The position numbers were made by a program, and so were the translations under genes. The notes below the pieces were generated by a model. That model searched no databases. It was not told the origin of the DNA and was given only the letters and a program-made list of their open reading frames with translations. From NCBI RefSeq assembly GCF_032108445.1, contig NZ_CP134876.1, positions 5,642,001 to 5,706,000 on the forward strand: DNA of 64,000 nt. Reading direction: 5' to 3'. The DNA is from Micromonospora halotolerans (GTDB lineage: Bacteria > Actinomycetota > Actinomycetes > Mycobacteriales > Micromonosporaceae). This document shows, piece by piece, positions 63,795 through 64,000 of this stretch (positions are counted from its first letter, which is position 1; every line of letters starts with the position of its first letter).

Positions 63795-64000
63795 TCAGTA
63801 GGCGAACGCCAGCGGGCGCTCGGCGTCGTCGGTGTCGTCCTCGGCGGGCTGCGGGGTGACGTCGGGCACCCCGGCCTTCGCGTAGCGGAGCAGCAGCTTG
63901 AACTCGATCACCGCGAGGGTGGCGTAGATCAGGGTGAAGGCGGTGAACGAGGTGAGCACCTCGGTCAGCGAGACGCTGCGGGACACGCCGTTGCGGGTGA
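63795..64000 (-). CDS. cydA: Cytochrome bd oxidase subunit I, C-terminal fragment
   Basis: Only the last ~68 residues are in the window. NGVSRSVSLTEVLTSFTAFTL, LIYATLAVIEFKLLLRYAKAG and a polar acidic tail ending LAFAY match the final helix and tail of CydA. The rest lies beyond position 64000. Confidence 0.88.
   Translation of the reverse strand, partial: TRNGVSRSVSLTEVLTSFTAFTLIYATLAVIEFKLLLRYAKAGVPDVTPQPAEDDTDDAERPLAFAY

Overview
The window is very GC-rich actinobacterial DNA. GTG starts and four-base stop/start overlaps (GTGA) are common, and intergenic gaps are short. The gene content (a GarA/FtsR-type cluster, ECF41 and ECF42 sigma factors, DUF5999 and S-adenosyl methyltransferase families) suggests a circular-chromosome actinomycete close to Micromonospora. 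The genus is an inference from composition and gene order. No plasmid, phage or CRISPR content was seen.

Layout. 1-6.3 kb is a selenium/formate block: the tail of a formate-dehydrogenase-type iron-sulfur subunit, an NrfD-like membrane anchor, an oxalate/formate-type MFS carrier, then tRNA-Sec, selA and selB. 6.3-13.4 kb holds envelope, stress and regulatory genes (CorC-type protein, DNA glycosylase, tandem universal stress protein, methyltransferase, SpoIIE-type phosphatase, MarR). 13.5-20 kb is a cluster arranged as in Mycobacterium tuberculosis Rv1822-Rv1830: CDP-alcohol phosphatidyltransferase, DUF881, small basic protein, DUF881, gcvH, garA, ftsR, DUF151 nuclease, MerR. A block with truncated haemoglobin, flavohaemoprotein, a DivIVA-like protein, ECF42 with its DGPF partner, an NAD(P)-binding protein and a sirtuin separates this cluster from gcvP, which has a glycine riboswitch.

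29-43 kb is mixed housekeeping and regulation: chorismate-utilising enzyme, proline iminopeptidase with divergent MarR, ABC drug exporter with divergent TetR, peptide deformylase, secreted VWA protein, TauE/SafE exporter, folD behind a ZTP riboswitch, and a first ECF41-type sigma factor. 43.2-46.7 kb is the most unusual part. It has a Xer-type tyrosine recombinase whose start codon lies in a symmetrical 11-6-11 site, a phosphotransferase gene broken by one base, a second 11-6-11 site closely resembling dif, three GTTC-N5-GAAC dyads and a secreted zinc-protease-like protein.

46.7-64 kb holds an LPXTG-type surface protein, a fragment duplicated from a sigma-factor gene, an ECF41/carboxymuconolactone-decarboxylase pair with matching divergent promoters, an AraC-VOC-UvrA-like resistance module, TerC, pyridoxal kinase, a second oxalate/formate-type carrier with a 41-residue partner, a patatin, two acetyltransferases and cydB/cydA (cut by the window end).

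Many single genes start 6-7 bases downstream of a TANNNT or near-TANNNT hexamer and lack a Shine-Dalgarno sequence, so leaderless transcripts look common. Most convergent gene pairs are separated by long perfect GC hairpins without a T-tract. All calls come from reading the sequence; no database search was run.
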